From positions 48,584 through 112,583 of the forward strand of contig NZ_CANLKR010000016.1 in assembly GCF_947491715.1 (NCBI RefSeq): DNA of 64,000 bases. Direction: 5' to 3'. Shown one piece after another: positions 34,644-43,374 of the stretch. A model generated the notes under the pieces. The model searched no databases, was not told the DNA's origin, and saw nothing but the letters and a program-made list of their open reading frames with translations. The stretch comes from an uncultured Shewanella sp. Lineage in GTDB: Bacteria; Pseudomonadota; Gammaproteobacteria; Enterobacterales; Shewanellaceae. The stretch's first letter is position 1, and the number at the start of each line of letters is the position of its first letter. Position numbers and translations under genes: made by a program.

Positions 34644-36107
34644 ATGTACACGACAAAGCACATGATAACACTATGCCTACAGATGCTATGGACGTTATTG
34701 TTACTGAGTTTGCCAACGCCGGCATTGAGCGCCTATTGGGAAACTAACCAAAGCCACCAATATCAAAATGGCACGCTATTCACTGATCGCCAACAACCAC
34801 TCAATCGATATTTTCAATCCAGTGTTCATAATGCTTATTTAACGTCTCACTCACTTTTTGATATTTTAAAAGGCCACAGTACTAACATTGAGTTAGATAT
34901 TTTTGATGTACGAGATGCCAATGCTTGGTTTAATAAAACCTATTTATCAGGAGACTGGTATGTCAGGCATGATTCAAATGATCCTAGCGAAAATGTCATG
35001 TGCCTCCCCGATGGCGATCATGACTATTTGTCAGAGTGTTTAGATGAAATTATGCGTTTTCATCACTATTACCCCAATCATGAACTGATCACCCTGTGGC
35101 TGGATAAGAAACAAAGCTGGCAGCCTGAGCATGAATGTCAAACTGGGGTTAATAGCCCTTGTCGCCGCCCACAAGATCTGGATGCCTTGCTAACACAGAA
35201 ACTCGGTCACCATTTGTTTTCACCTCGACATATGACCGAACCACATCAAACGTCATTAAGAGAGGTGGCCCAGCAAGGGCATTGGCCAACCCTAGCAGAA
35301 TTACAAGGCAAAATTATGGTGATAATGACCGACGCGAAATATGCCAATAATACCAATTTGAAAGGCTATCTTGATGAGCAACGAAATAATGCCGTCGCCT
35401 TTGTTGCCCCCAAAATGACTTTTGGAACCTTAGATGAACCCAGCCAGTTACACGCCCATAAAGATGACATTGTGTTTTACAATTTAGACAGCCGCCACCG
35501 CTTTCTAGGCCCTGAAATTTTTCAATTAGGCCGTATCTCTCGCACTTGGGGTACTAACTTAAGTGATAGCTCAAGCCATGATTATAGGGGTTATTTAATC
35601 CAAAATGGTGCCGGAGATGACTATACCCAGTCCGAACGTTACAACGGAGCACTATTAGCAGATGATATTCCATTGTTCACATCAATTACCAGCCAGTATT
35701 TACAAGAAAATCATGTCCCTCTATGCTTAAGCCATGATCACCTAAAAGCCAGTAATATTGAGCTACAAAGCTGTGAGCAAGCTTGGTTACTTATTCCAAC
35801 CCATGCTCGAGATAGCGCCAACCCCCTAGGTCCATTTTATATCAATGCTTTAACAGGCAACAGAATGGACATAGAATCTCACAATAGCCAAAATGGTGTT
35901 AATATTCACCTGTGGTCACCCAGCCAAACGAATAATCAAGCTTGGATGTTCACGCCATCACATAATAACAGCTACCAAATACAAAATACCCTCAGTGGGC
36001 TGTGTATGGACATTTTTGCCTTTGGCCAAACAGCCAGTGATCCCCTAGTCCAGTGGCAATGTAACCAATATCAAAATCAACAATTCCATTTAATCTCTTC
36101 ATTTTAG
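34644..36107 (+). CDS. secreted PLC-like phosphodiesterase with C-terminal ricin-type lectin domain
   Basis: 487 residues. A signal peptide (MLWTLLLLSLPTPALSAYW region, cleavage near residue 30) precedes a PLC-like TIM-barrel. The catalytic-type segment SSVHNAYLTSHSLFDILKGH has an H near residue 71 of the mature-like region, followed by IELDIFDV and WYVRHDSNDP with a second histidine. ELITLWLDKKQSW and GKIMVIMTDAKYAN follow. This matches the Ca2+-dependent phosphoinositide PLC-like group of bacteria. The last ~95 residues form a ricin B/beta-trefoil-like domain (INALTGNRMDIESHNSQNGV, NNQAWMF, GLCMDIF, QWQCN) that may bind glycans. GGGG precedes the ATG. Probably a secreted lipid-cleaving enzyme. 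Confidence 0.8.
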   Translation: MYTTKHMITLCLQMLWTLLLLSLPTPALSAYWETNQSHQYQNGTLFTDRQQPLNRYFQSSVHNAYLTSHSLFDILKGHSTNIELDIFDVRDANAWFNKTYLSGDWYVRHDSNDPSENVMCLPDGDHDYLSECLDEIMRFHHYYPNHELITLWLDKKQSWQPEHECQTGVNSPCRRPQDLDALLTQKLGHHLFSPRHMTEPHQTSLREVAQQGHWPTLAELQGKIMVIMTDAKYANNTNLKGYLDEQRNNAVAFVAPKMTFGTLDEPSQLHAHKDDIVFYNLDSRHRFLGPEIFQLGRISRTWGTNLSDSSSHDYRGYLIQNGAGDDYTQSERYNGALLADDIPLFTSITSQYLQENHVPLCLSHDHLKASNIELQSCEQAWLLIPTHARDSANPLGPFYINALTGNRMDIESHNSQNGVNIHLWSPSQTNNQAWMFTPSHNNSYQIQNTLSGLCMDIFAFGQTASDPLVQWQCNQYQNQQFHLISSF

Positions 36108-36253
36108 CCGTTCTATTTTAACCGACAAAGAATTCGTGCTTTGCCGTCGTTGGAACTATCCAAAGCGTTAACGCAGTAGCAGCTAACGTTGCCCCGCCAG
36201 CGAGTCCATTGTCCACCGCGTAGCGGAAATTCGGGCAGGCCAACAGTACCTGG

Positions 36254-36700
36254 TTAAATTCTGATTTCAGCGAGAATTTCACCCGACTCATCTATGCCTA
36301 ATTCACTAAAACCAACACTCTTATAGAAACTCTTAGCAACAGAATTATTTGGCATATAGCAAATCGTAATTCTTCTACAATCTGAAAAGGTCGAAATCTT
36401 AGAAATGGTTTTTTGTAGAGCAATTCGGCCAAATCCTTTATTTTGATGCTTTTCACTAATCATAAACCTAAAAATACTGTATTCACCTATTTTGTCTTTG
36501 TATGCCAATGACTCGTACATAATAAATCCTACGGCTTCATTACCATGAAATATCCCCAAAGGTACGCTGGACTCTTCGTATGCAGCCTCTGCAAATGAAT
36601 ACAGATTAGATGCAACAAATTCTGTCTGGCTATCCGATACCTTTAGTTCAGCAATATCTTTCCAGTTATTCTTATCAACTGGCTTAATCGAGATTTCCAT
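36254..36700 (-). CDS. GNAT-family N-acetyltransferase
   Basis: 148 residues with the GNAT fold in order: MEISIKPVDKNNWKDIAELK (beta1/alpha1), AVGFIMYES (beta4), YSIFRFMISEKHQNKGFGRI (motif A with the acetyl-CoA loop QNKGFG), RRITICYMPNNSVAKSFYKS and VGFSELG (motif B). The substrate is unknown; proteins of this size often acetylate small amines or antibiotics. GAGGTGAT precedes the start. It stands alone between two stretches of repeat-rich non-coding DNA, so it looks like an accessory gene. Confidence 0.88.
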   Translation of the reverse strand: MEISIKPVDKNNWKDIAELKVSDSQTEFVASNLYSFAEAAYEESSVPLGIFHGNEAVGFIMYESLAYKDKIGEYSIFRFMISEKHQNKGFGRIALQKTISKISTFSDCRRITICYMPNNSVAKSFYKSVGFSELGIDESGEILAEIRI

Positions 36701-37043
36701 ATCACCTCAAAAATTTAACAGCTTATTCAACAGCAGCAGGATAATCTTCCAGACTGCTTATTCTTTTTTTTAAAAATAAATAATTAAGCTAGAGTATACT
36801 TCCAACCCATTGTTATACAATAATTATCAATCAAAATATATTCAAATCCAGCAGAACCTGTATATAAAACAGTTGTACATTAGTGATCACATGGACCCGT
36901 TACCGTATTTAGAAACTATACGAACGGAAATAAGCCTTTTCTCTTTGATGAGTTTAAACAAAATATAGAATGTAGGTAGCTAAATATAACTGCTAACTAA
37001 AACTACCAATTCAAAGAAACACCCCGCTTTTGCTTTTTAAAGC

Positions 37044-37136
37044 TGTGTGAATGCAAAAATGACCGTCGGAAACAAGGATGTTTCCGTTTGAACTTACAAT
37101 GATGTACTCGCAGTGTGTCATTTTTGTATTCGCACA
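37044..37136. repeat. 20-bp imperfect inverted repeat with internal hairpin
   Basis: The arms TGTGTGAATGCAAAAATGAC (37044-37063) and GTCATTTTTGTATTCGCACA (37117-37136) pair at 18 of 20 positions. Between them sits a smaller hairpin, GGAAACAAGGATGTTTCC. The nested stems suggest a structured RNA or a miniature transposable element. Confidence 0.75.
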
Positions 37137-37140
37137 AAAG

Positions 37141-37160
37141 CCTGCGGCAGGCAATAGATA
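37141..37160. repeat. GC-rich 20-mer, copy 1
   Basis: CCTGCGGCAGGCAATAGATA. The same word, with one central base change (CCTGCCGCAGG), occurs at 37411-37430, and a shorter relative at 11383-11399. The core CCTGCSGCAGG is a perfect palindrome around its centre, as in REP elements. Confidence 0.7.
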
Positions 37161-37410
37161 CCGTAAAGATTCGACAAACAAACATACTAACCCAATACCT
37201 AAATAGCCAAACGCTAGTTTTCATGAACTCACTCTCATTACAGGAAGGAGTGGGCACTCACGACCCTCCATTAAGCGAAGCTCAATTTCATTAGCCTCAC
37301 CACAGATGATAAATACATATCACTCCATTTGGAGCCGCAAGGAGATCCAAGAGGGGATTGCAGTGGTTCCCCTTTTGGCCCCTTTGTGGATGTGCATCCA
37401 CGACGTTAAG

Positions 37411-37430
37411 CCTGCCGCAGGCAATAGATA
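37411..37430. repeat. GC-rich 20-mer, copy 2
   Basis: CCTGCCGCAGGCAATAGATA, 19 of 20 identical to the copy at 37141-37160 and 10 bases before the stop of the aldehyde dehydrogenase gene. Confidence 0.7.
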
Positions 37431-37440
37431 ACAATGCCCA

Positions 37441-39117
37441 CTACTCTCCGCGTTTTTTCTGGGAAAACGACTCCAACTTCAAACCCACTTTGGCAAAGTC
37501 CAACCAACGTTTGAGGCCCGAGCCGTACATAGCCACCATTAACTTATCAAACAATTGGTATTTTTGCCGCGTATAAGGATACCAATTCGCCTCGATATTA
37601 TTGCTTTGTTTATCCACAATGAAGGCTTTTGAGTAGGTCATGCCCAACAAGCCTTCTGCCCCCTTGACTCGACCAAAGCCACTTTGCTTGGTACCGCCAA
37701 AAGGTAAATTGGGGTTCCCTTCGGTAAGCATGACGTTATTAATGGAGACCGCGCCCACCTCCAGTTGCGCCGCCACACGCTTGGCCCGCGTTAAATCTTT
37801 ACTCCACACACTGGCACTCAAGCCAAATTCACTGGCGTTGCAACGCTCAATGAGTTCCCGCTCATCATCAAAAGCATGTAAGGTCATGACAGGGCCAAAG
37901 GTTTCACTGTGCATCACACTCATCTGGTCAGTAGCGCCTTCAATCAGAGTTAACGGATAAAATGCCTGCGCTTGCGGGTTTGGTGCTGATTGACTTGATA
38001 CAGGATTGTTTAGCGCAGAGTTGATAGCGGTTTGCTCAGCCCTTTGCACGATTTCATGCTCATGGGGCACAAACACCTTGGCCCCCAATGCGGTGGCTTC
38101 ACTCACTTGCTCGGCAATGAGCTGATGCTGAAAATCCGCCGTGATGGCGCCAATATCGGCATCCCCTGCATCGCCATTATTTTGCACCAGAATCGATAAC
38201 TCATTTTTCAATTTTTCTACAAAAGCGGCATAAATGGATGAGTGAATATACACAGACTCAACCGAAGTACAAGATTGCCCCGCATTCGTCAGCCCGCCCC
38301 ACAAGCACCCCGCCACCGTACGATGAATATTCACATCATCAAAGACTATCATGGCATCTTTTCCACCTAATTCTAATTCAACGGGGATGAGTAACGGCGC
38401 CGCTTGCGCAAGAATTTTTTTGCCCGTTTTGGCACTGCCAGTGAACATGATTTTATTAGGTTTTAAGGCGATCATGCGCTGAGCCGTCTCACCACTGCCG
38501 TAAAGGACTTGCACGCACTCATGAAACAGGGGCGCAGCGGACAGTAAATCTTCAATCAGGCCCGATAATGGTGTAATTTCTGACGGTTTTAGCAGCACTG
38601 CATTGCCTGCTGCCAAGGCCGCTAAGACGGTGGTAAAGCTAATATGAAATGGATAATTCCAAGGCGAGATCACCGCCACCACGCCCACAGGGCAATGACT
38701 CACGAAAGATTTTTTCCCCATCAAGCTAATGGGCGTAGCTACTTTGGTATCGGCTAAAATCTTTTCAGCATGACCACAGAGCCAGTCGGCATAATCTATC
38801 ACGCCCATGATCTCTGCAAGCTGCGCATCAGCGCGACATTTTCCAGTCTCATGGACAATCTGCTCAATGATATTTTCTCGCTGCGAAAACAAGCGGTCGC
38901 GTATGGCTTTAATGCCCGCTAAGCGCTGCTTGACGCTGCTCTTGGCTAATCGTTGTTGGGCTAATCGCGCCGTGTTCATGCTCCGTTCCACTTGGGCTTG
39001 CGTGCTCTCTTGGGCTTGAGTGCTTGCTTGTGTTGTCGCCGCTTGAGTGGCGTGCAGATTTTGCACAGTTTGGCTATTGTCTTTTGATGTCTTTTCTTGG
39101 GCTATTTTGACGCTCAT
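37441..39117 (-). CDS. aldehyde dehydrogenase (fatty-aldehyde type)
   Basis: 558 residues. After a Gln/Thr/Ala-rich N-terminal tail of ~45 residues comes an ordinary ALDH fold. Visible marks are SPWNYPFHISFTTVLAALAA, GSGETAQRMIALKPNKIMFT, the glutamate motif VELELGGKDAMIVFDD (~residue 250) and the catalytic cysteine in GGLTNAGQSCTSVESVYI (~281). SETFGPVMTLHAFDDE and LPFGGTKQSGFGRVKG follow. It is the last gene of the minus-strand operon with FadL, a PLP-dependent enzyme, a GMC oxidoreductase and its small partner. Oxidation of aldehydes made by the GMC enzyme to fatty acids is the natural reading. AAGGAAG precedes the ATG. The hydrophobic or long-chain substrate is inferred from the operon. 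Confidence 0.9.
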   Translation of the reverse strand: MSVKIAQEKTSKDNSQTVQNLHATQAATTQASTQAQESTQAQVERSMNTARLAQQRLAKSSVKQRLAGIKAIRDRLFSQRENIIEQIVHETGKCRADAQLAEIMGVIDYADWLCGHAEKILADTKVATPISLMGKKSFVSHCPVGVVAVISPWNYPFHISFTTVLAALAAGNAVLLKPSEITPLSGLIEDLLSAAPLFHECVQVLYGSGETAQRMIALKPNKIMFTGSAKTGKKILAQAAPLLIPVELELGGKDAMIVFDDVNIHRTVAGCLWGGLTNAGQSCTSVESVYIHSSIYAAFVEKLKNELSILVQNNGDAGDADIGAITADFQHQLIAEQVSEATALGAKVFVPHEHEIVQRAEQTAINSALNNPVSSQSAPNPQAQAFYPLTLIEGATDQMSVMHSETFGPVMTLHAFDDERELIERCNASEFGLSASVWSKDLTRAKRVAAQLEVGAVSINNVMLTEGNPNLPFGGTKQSGFGRVKGAEGLLGMTYSKAFIVDKQSNNIEANWYPYTRQKYQLFDKLMVAMYGSGLKRWLDFAKVGLKLESFSQKKRGE

Positions 39118-39148
39118 AACTGCTTTCTTCCTTTGTTTGGCACGGCTT

Positions 39149-39218
39149 TTTGATAACAGTTCTTTGATAACAGTTCTTTGATAACAGTTCTTTGATAACA
39201 GTTCTTTGAAAACAGTTT
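39149..39218. repeat. 14-bp tandem repeat upstream of the aldehyde dehydrogenase gene
   Basis: Four perfect copies of TTTGATAACAGTTC and a fifth imperfect copy fill the gap between the aldehyde dehydrogenase gene and the preceding gene of the operon. Copy number could change spacing or RNA structure just upstream of the ribosome-binding site. Confidence 0.9.
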
Positions 39219-39248
39219 CAGGTTAACTGTTCCAGATTAACCAATGAC

Positions 39249-39713
39249 TCAGACTGGCTTATCACAGTGCTCAGGCTGGCATATTAACTGGTAATCCATT
39301 TGTCGATGCACATTTGGCGTTTGACTCAAACCATTATTGAGCCCTGAGTAATACACACTAAACACCACACCTCGAAGGCCTAAATCCAATAAACGCCATT
39401 GCGTCTTCCACCACGCCTGAATACTGTGAACAAGACTGATGGACGACGTCGTAACAATCGGCGCAGAGGACACTTTGCTGGCATATTGCAATAAAAAACC
39501 CACAAGCCCTGTCGGTAACACACTAAAAAGACGCAAGACTAGCACTAAGTCTTCTCTGTCTTTGTCGGCGGTGGCCCTTAAAATCTCGTCCACATGCCCA
39601 ATACAATGGGTTGTCGAAAACCTGGGCATATGGGCCGTTCCGGGCAATAACACATCCCCTAATCGCAATAAGCCTTGATAGGCTCTTGGTGTTAAATATT
39701 TTGAATAGAACAT
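39249..39713 (-). CDS. small partner protein of the GMC oxidoreductase (unknown family)
   Basis: 154 residues without signal peptide or membrane segment. Visible features are LTPRAYQGLLRLGDVLLPG, AHMPRFSTTHCIGHVDEIL, LVLRLFSVLPTGLVGFLLQY and LGLRGVVFSVYYSGL. A small protein of this sort, with a start that looks like a gluconate-2-dehydrogenase subunit 3-type helix and an end of the form RGxxFSxYYSG, often accompanies GMC oxidoreductases. I infer it is an accessory subunit. It lies 189 bases downstream of the GMC gene and upstream of the aldehyde dehydrogenase gene on the same strand. Confidence that it is a gene is high; the role is a guess. Confidence 0.7.
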   Translation of the reverse strand: MFYSKYLTPRAYQGLLRLGDVLLPGTAHMPRFSTTHCIGHVDEILRATADKDREDLVLVLRLFSVLPTGLVGFLLQYASKVSSAPIVTTSSISLVHSIQAWWKTQWRLLDLGLRGVVFSVYYSGLNNGLSQTPNVHRQMDYQLICQPEHCDKPV

Positions 39714-39902
39714 ATAAAATTATCCATAATTTGCCCATTAAAACCGCACTAAACACGCAGTAATACACAATAATACTTAATAACACTCAGTATTAATGAC
39801 TATTTTTGATTCGAATTTTTTCATATAAAGATTAGGTATTGTCACCGTTTGACTCATAATCTCGTTAGCTAACATCTTCTTAAATAAGGTTTCATTGATG
39901 CA

Positions 39903-41480
39903 TTACCCATTAGCCCGTTCGTTATTTAATAAGCTTTCATTAAAGGGCTTTTCACTAAGGAACGGCTCATTAAGTGAGCCTTTTTGAACAAGAGCAGCCT
40001 CGGCCGCAAGAGTCCTTGTTGACTCACGTTGCTGGTTATAAATCTCAGTACTAGGATATTGCTTCAATAAATTTTCACTGGCTTTATGCGCCATGGCCAT
40101 AATGGTCAAACTGGGATTAATCCCAGGGGCATTGGGAAAAATGGATGAATCGGCAATACTGAGCCTCTTATGTTTCCAGATCCCAAAATCGCTATTGACC
40201 ACACTCTTATATGGCGAGTCTCCCATGACGCAGCCACCCATTAAGTGCAAGCCAAAGGTAAAAGGGGATTTTAAGACCGATTTGGCCTTAACCGCGTCGA
40301 AGACGCGATCGACGGCATTGAGCCCCGCTTGAATACGTTGAAGATCGGCTTGCATAAGCTGTTTATCAATCACAAGCTTCCCTTGATTATTCAACAAAAT
40401 TTGCCCCGTACTAGCATCCCTCACCGCCACTTCGATACAGGCCATATGGCGATATTGCTGCATAAAATCTTGATGTTCACGGCCAAAACCGGGTTTGAGC
40501 ATGCTGATGGCAATGGGCCCAGCAAACACATTTTCCAATTTAAAACCTTGCTGTCTAAAACTGGGATCATCTGACTTCACACTTTGAAATCTGCCTTTAT
40601 GGGCATCGACTACCTCATCAAATAAACCAATATTCATCCGTTGTGGATGGCAAGTAAAGCCCTGCCCCAATGCGGGTAATGCAGGCAAAAAACCAGACTT
40701 TAACAACAGCTCTGTGGTGCCAATGGCTCCAGCGGCTAAAATGCAATGACGAGCACGAATACTGCGGACTTGGCCGAATTGATGACCATAAATGGACACA
40801 AAATGCTGACCGTGGATCACTTGTGCCACATTAAAATCCGTTAACACATTCAGCCCTTGAGCTTGGGCTTTTTTTAAAAAAGTGACAGGCATGCTTTGCT
40901 TCGCATCCCGTACACACCCGCCTAAGCACTGCATACAATCATTTGCTTGTCCGGTTTCATGATTGAACCCACATTGGGATTGTCCGCGACGAAGCGGCGC
41001 CCATTGCATGTGACACTTATCTAAGCCTTGCATAAAAAGCTTGGCATTGGTTTGATGTTCATCAGGGCTAAAATGATGCAATGCAAGATGTGATTCGACT
41101 TCGTCATAATGTCGCTCAAAATCGGTTAATGTATGCCAACTGACATTAGACTGAGCGCGCCAATCATTCAGCGCCAAGGCATCGAACCTATCCAACAGAC
41201 ATTGGTTCACGACACTGCCGCCCCCAAGGACTTTCCCCCGTAAAAAGAGTAACTGGGCATCTTTTGAGATATCCATGCCACCATTCCACATAAGTTGGCT
41301 GTTGGCATGCAATTCATTACTGGGATAAGTCTGTTTATCCAATCCCTTACCCGCTTCTAACATGACACAGCGGGCGCCCGCTTCTGTTAAATAATGGGCT
41401 AATACACTGCCCGATGGCCCAGAGCCAATAATGGCAAAATCATAAGCCTCATCATAGCTAACATCATATCTGTCCTGCAT
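39903..41480 (-). CDS. GMC-family FAD oxidoreductase (alcohol or sterol oxidase type)
   Basis: 525 residues. The FAD Rossmann fingerprint FAIIGSGPSGSVLAHYLTEA ends in the ribose-binding glutamate (MLEAGKG). The second GMC signature region LRGKVLGGGSVVNQCLLDR follows. A cysteine-rich segment (CGFNHETGQANDCMQCLGGC, then VRDAKQSMPVTFL) is typical of the bacterial fatty-alcohol/cholesterol-oxidase-like branch. The third is GAIGTTELLLKSG. The C-terminus has HLMGGCVMGD and APGINPSLTIMAMAHKASEN. It probably oxidises a hydrophobic alcohol to an aldehyde, feeding the aldehyde dehydrogenase two genes downstream. The start is followed upstream by the 3'-end tandem repeat at 41501-41815. Confidence 0.9.
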   Translation of the reverse strand: MQDRYDVSYDEAYDFAIIGSGPSGSVLAHYLTEAGARCVMLEAGKGLDKQTYPSNELHANSQLMWNGGMDISKDAQLLFLRGKVLGGGSVVNQCLLDRFDALALNDWRAQSNVSWHTLTDFERHYDEVESHLALHHFSPDEHQTNAKLFMQGLDKCHMQWAPLRRGQSQCGFNHETGQANDCMQCLGGCVRDAKQSMPVTFLKKAQAQGLNVLTDFNVAQVIHGQHFVSIYGHQFGQVRSIRARHCILAAGAIGTTELLLKSGFLPALPALGQGFTCHPQRMNIGLFDEVVDAHKGRFQSVKSDDPSFRQQGFKLENVFAGPIAISMLKPGFGREHQDFMQQYRHMACIEVAVRDASTGQILLNNQGKLVIDKQLMQADLQRIQAGLNAVDRVFDAVKAKSVLKSPFTFGLHLMGGCVMGDSPYKSVVNSDFGIWKHKRLSIADSSIFPNAPGINPSLTIMAMAHKASENLLKQYPSTEIYNQQRESTRTLAAEAALVQKGSLNEPFLSEKPFNESLLNNERANG

Positions 41481-41500
41481 CGACTGCTCTCCAATTTATC

Positions 41501-41815
41501 CTTATTGGACACTCACACAATAGGCACAATAGAAATAGATGATAAAAAACCATGCCTTCTCCTCGATATACCCTTATTGGACACTCACACAATAGACACA
41601 ATAGGAATGAATGATAAAAAACCCATGTCTTCTCCTCGATATATTCTTATTGGACACTCACACAATAGACACAATAGACACAATAGACACAATAGACACA
41701 ATAGGAATGAATGATAAAAAACCCATGTCTGCTCCTCGATATACCCTTATTGGACACTCACACAATAGGCACAATAGGAATAGACTATAAAAAACCCTTG
41801 CCTGCACCCCGATAG
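41501..41815. repeat. nested tandem repeat derived from the 3' end of the PLP-enzyme gene
   Basis: Four copies of a ~73-bp unit, each starting CTTATTGGACACTCACACAA (at 41501, 41573, 41646 and 41746). The third copy is 27 bases longer because an inner 9-bp word (ACACAATAG) is amplified. The last copy runs into the stop and final codons of the gene at 41785-43374, so the array grew by tandem duplication of that gene's 3' end. It fills the gap to the GMC gene. Confidence 0.92.
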
Positions 41816-43374
41816 GTCTCAAAATACTGCTCAATGGCCCCATTGCGAATGCCATAGAGAGTGGCAAATCGCTCACAGATCTCTCCCGCTTTCGCATGCC
41901 TAAAAAACACAGCGTCCCCCAGTGTTAAAGACTCCCGCTTTGAAGCACTAGACTGAAAACAGAGCGGCGTTTGCACTTCACCCGCACCTTCATTGGGATC
42001 CAGTGACAATCCTTGAGGTAAATACGGAATGGGCGCTCTGAATGCATCGGCTGAGCCTGATGCTAAATAGCCGCCTCCTGAGCAGGTCACTCGACTAGGC
42101 TTAGGCTGCCTGACCACCTCAAGAGCAAAACCTGCCGCAGGAGCTAAAGATAAATGATCGTAATAATCAAACAAATGAGGACAGAAAAAGCCTGAGCCTA
42201 TCGTCATTTCTGTCACACTGTGATCTTGTGACGTTGAGTTAAGTGAGCCCGTGCCTCCGCCATTCACAAACGTCAATTTAGCGCCCGCCTGGGTTAATGC
42301 CGTCGCCACATCTTGTCGGCGCTTGGCAACTCTTGGAATGCTTAATTTTTTTAAGCCTCTTATCGCCAAATTTTTAACATACTGCCTCGGTACCCTATCC
42401 CCCAACCCCGCTATTTGTGCCTCATAACCCATGATCCCGACTAACTTCACACCATGTTTGTGTTTAATGTGTTGATATAACGACAAGGCTTTGTCGACAG
42501 TATTGATAGGAGAGCGATGCACGCCAAAGTGCAGTCCGGGTAAAGACATGGACACGTCAATATCCATACAAACCGAGAAGCACACACTCGAGGCTTGTCC
42601 TATGGCATCTAGCAGCATTACATGCTCAAGGGTATCCACCATCAATACGACACGCCGCTCTTTTTTCAACCACGGAATTAAAGACACAATGGCAGCCTTT
42701 TGCATCGACGGATAAGCAACTAACAGATCGTCCAATCCTTGCTCGGCTAAAAACGCTGCCTCTTGAGGATGAAAACACATCACTCCTTGTAATTTATCAG
42801 TTTTAGCCAATAAATAACGCAACATAGCCACACTGCGAATAGACTTAGAGGCAATGCGAACCGGCAACCCATTGGTCTGCCGCATCAAAGCCGCAATATT
42901 GGCATCAAGCTTGTTCAAATCCACATAAGCCAAAGGTAAGGCCAACCCTTGCAATGCAAGGCGATAATCGGTTAAATCATCTGGCGGCATGGCTAATGGC
43001 CTCTCACCTGTGTCTTCAGCACAAGAAGCTGCTTGGCCTCCCCCCTTTAATGTATTGATTGATTTATTTTTTTTAACATTATCTTCAACGTTTCCTTCAA
43101 CATCTTGCTTCACATTAACGAAAACACGAGTCTGACGATGAAGCTCAGAATTGACTCCGTTCGTCAAACCTTGTGGTCTTTTATTAATGCTTTTCGTTAA
43201 AAAATCACAGCTCTTTAACGCGTTACTTATTTTTAGTGCCTTTGTACTTGCTGCAGGTGCTGCTGAGTTTTTTATCTTTGATCTGAACGCTATCAGTCTT
43301 GTGAGTTCATCACTGCGCGTTAAAGTAGCAGAGGGAAATGTATCGGTTTTCTCCTCTTGAGTTAAAATAACCAA
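41785..43374 (-). CDS. PLP-dependent alanine-racemase-like / D-threonine-aldolase-like enzyme
   Basis: A fold-type III PLP protein. The catalytic domain begins LPLAYVDLNKLDANIAALM, with the PLP lysine in VRIASKSIRSVAM. Barrel motifs include KLVGIMGYEAQIAG and LTFVNGGGTGSLNST, and the C-terminal beta domain contains RVTCSGGGYLASG. The metal-site region of D-serine dehydratase-like proteins reads FFRHAKAGEICERF here, keeping the histidine but not the usual cysteine. The frame is open from a TTG that overlaps the fadL stop, giving 529 residues. The first ~128 are low-complexity and non-homologous, so a start at the ATG at 42990 (MPPDDLTDY, 401 residues) is likely. The substrate is unknown; it sits inside a lipid operon. 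Confidence 0.85.
   Translation of the reverse strand: MVILTQEEKTDTFPSATLTRSDELTRLIAFRSKIKNSAAPAASTKALKISNALKSCDFLTKSINKRPQGLTNGVNSELHRQTRVFVNVKQDVEGNVEDNVKKNKSINTLKGGGQAASCAEDTGERPLAMPPDDLTDYRLALQGLALPLAYVDLNKLDANIAALMRQTNGLPVRIASKSIRSVAMLRYLLAKTDKLQGVMCFHPQEAAFLAEQGLDDLLVAYPSMQKAAIVSLIPWLKKERRVVLMVDTLEHVMLLDAIGQASSVCFSVCMDIDVSMSLPGLHFGVHRSPINTVDKALSLYQHIKHKHGVKLVGIMGYEAQIAGLGDRVPRQYVKNLAIRGLKKLSIPRVAKRRQDVATALTQAGAKLTFVNGGGTGSLNSTSQDHSVTEMTIGSGFFCPHLFDYYDHLSLAPAAGFALEVVRQPKPSRVTCSGGGYLASGSADAFRAPIPYLPQGLSLDPNEGAGEVQTPLCFQSSASKRESLTLGDAVFFRHAKAGEICERFATLYGIRNGAIEQYFETYRGAGKGFL

Larger units (their letters stand above)
36701..37440. other. repeat-bearing non-coding region
   Basis: 740 bases with no gene I would support. 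It contains a long inverted repeat (37044-37136), two copies of a GC-rich 20-mer (37141-37160, 37411-37430) and a CCACTTTGG-like imperfect hairpin near 37330-37400. A 73-84 codon minus-strand frame at 37003-37257 lies across the inverted repeat and is probably spurious. Confidence 0.5.

Noticed and set aside
36112..36253. Possible integron attC site beside the GNAT gene
   Set aside because: GTTAAC- and TAACGTT-like words occur, but I could not pair them into the two box pairs of an attC site, and no integrase or cassette array is present.
37003..37257. Minus-strand frame of 84 codons
   Set aside because: It lies across the nested inverted repeat, is rich in Cys, Arg and Phe like an unselected frame, and has no convincing start signal.
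41501..41815. CRISPR array
   Set aside because: The units are head-to-tail with no variable spacers and match the end of the adjacent gene; no cas genes are present.
43151..43360. Plus-strand frame with a hydrophobic stretch opposite the PLP-enzyme N-terminus
   Set aside because: No ribosome-binding site; it is best explained as the complement of the low-complexity leader of the minus-strand gene or of non-coding DNA.
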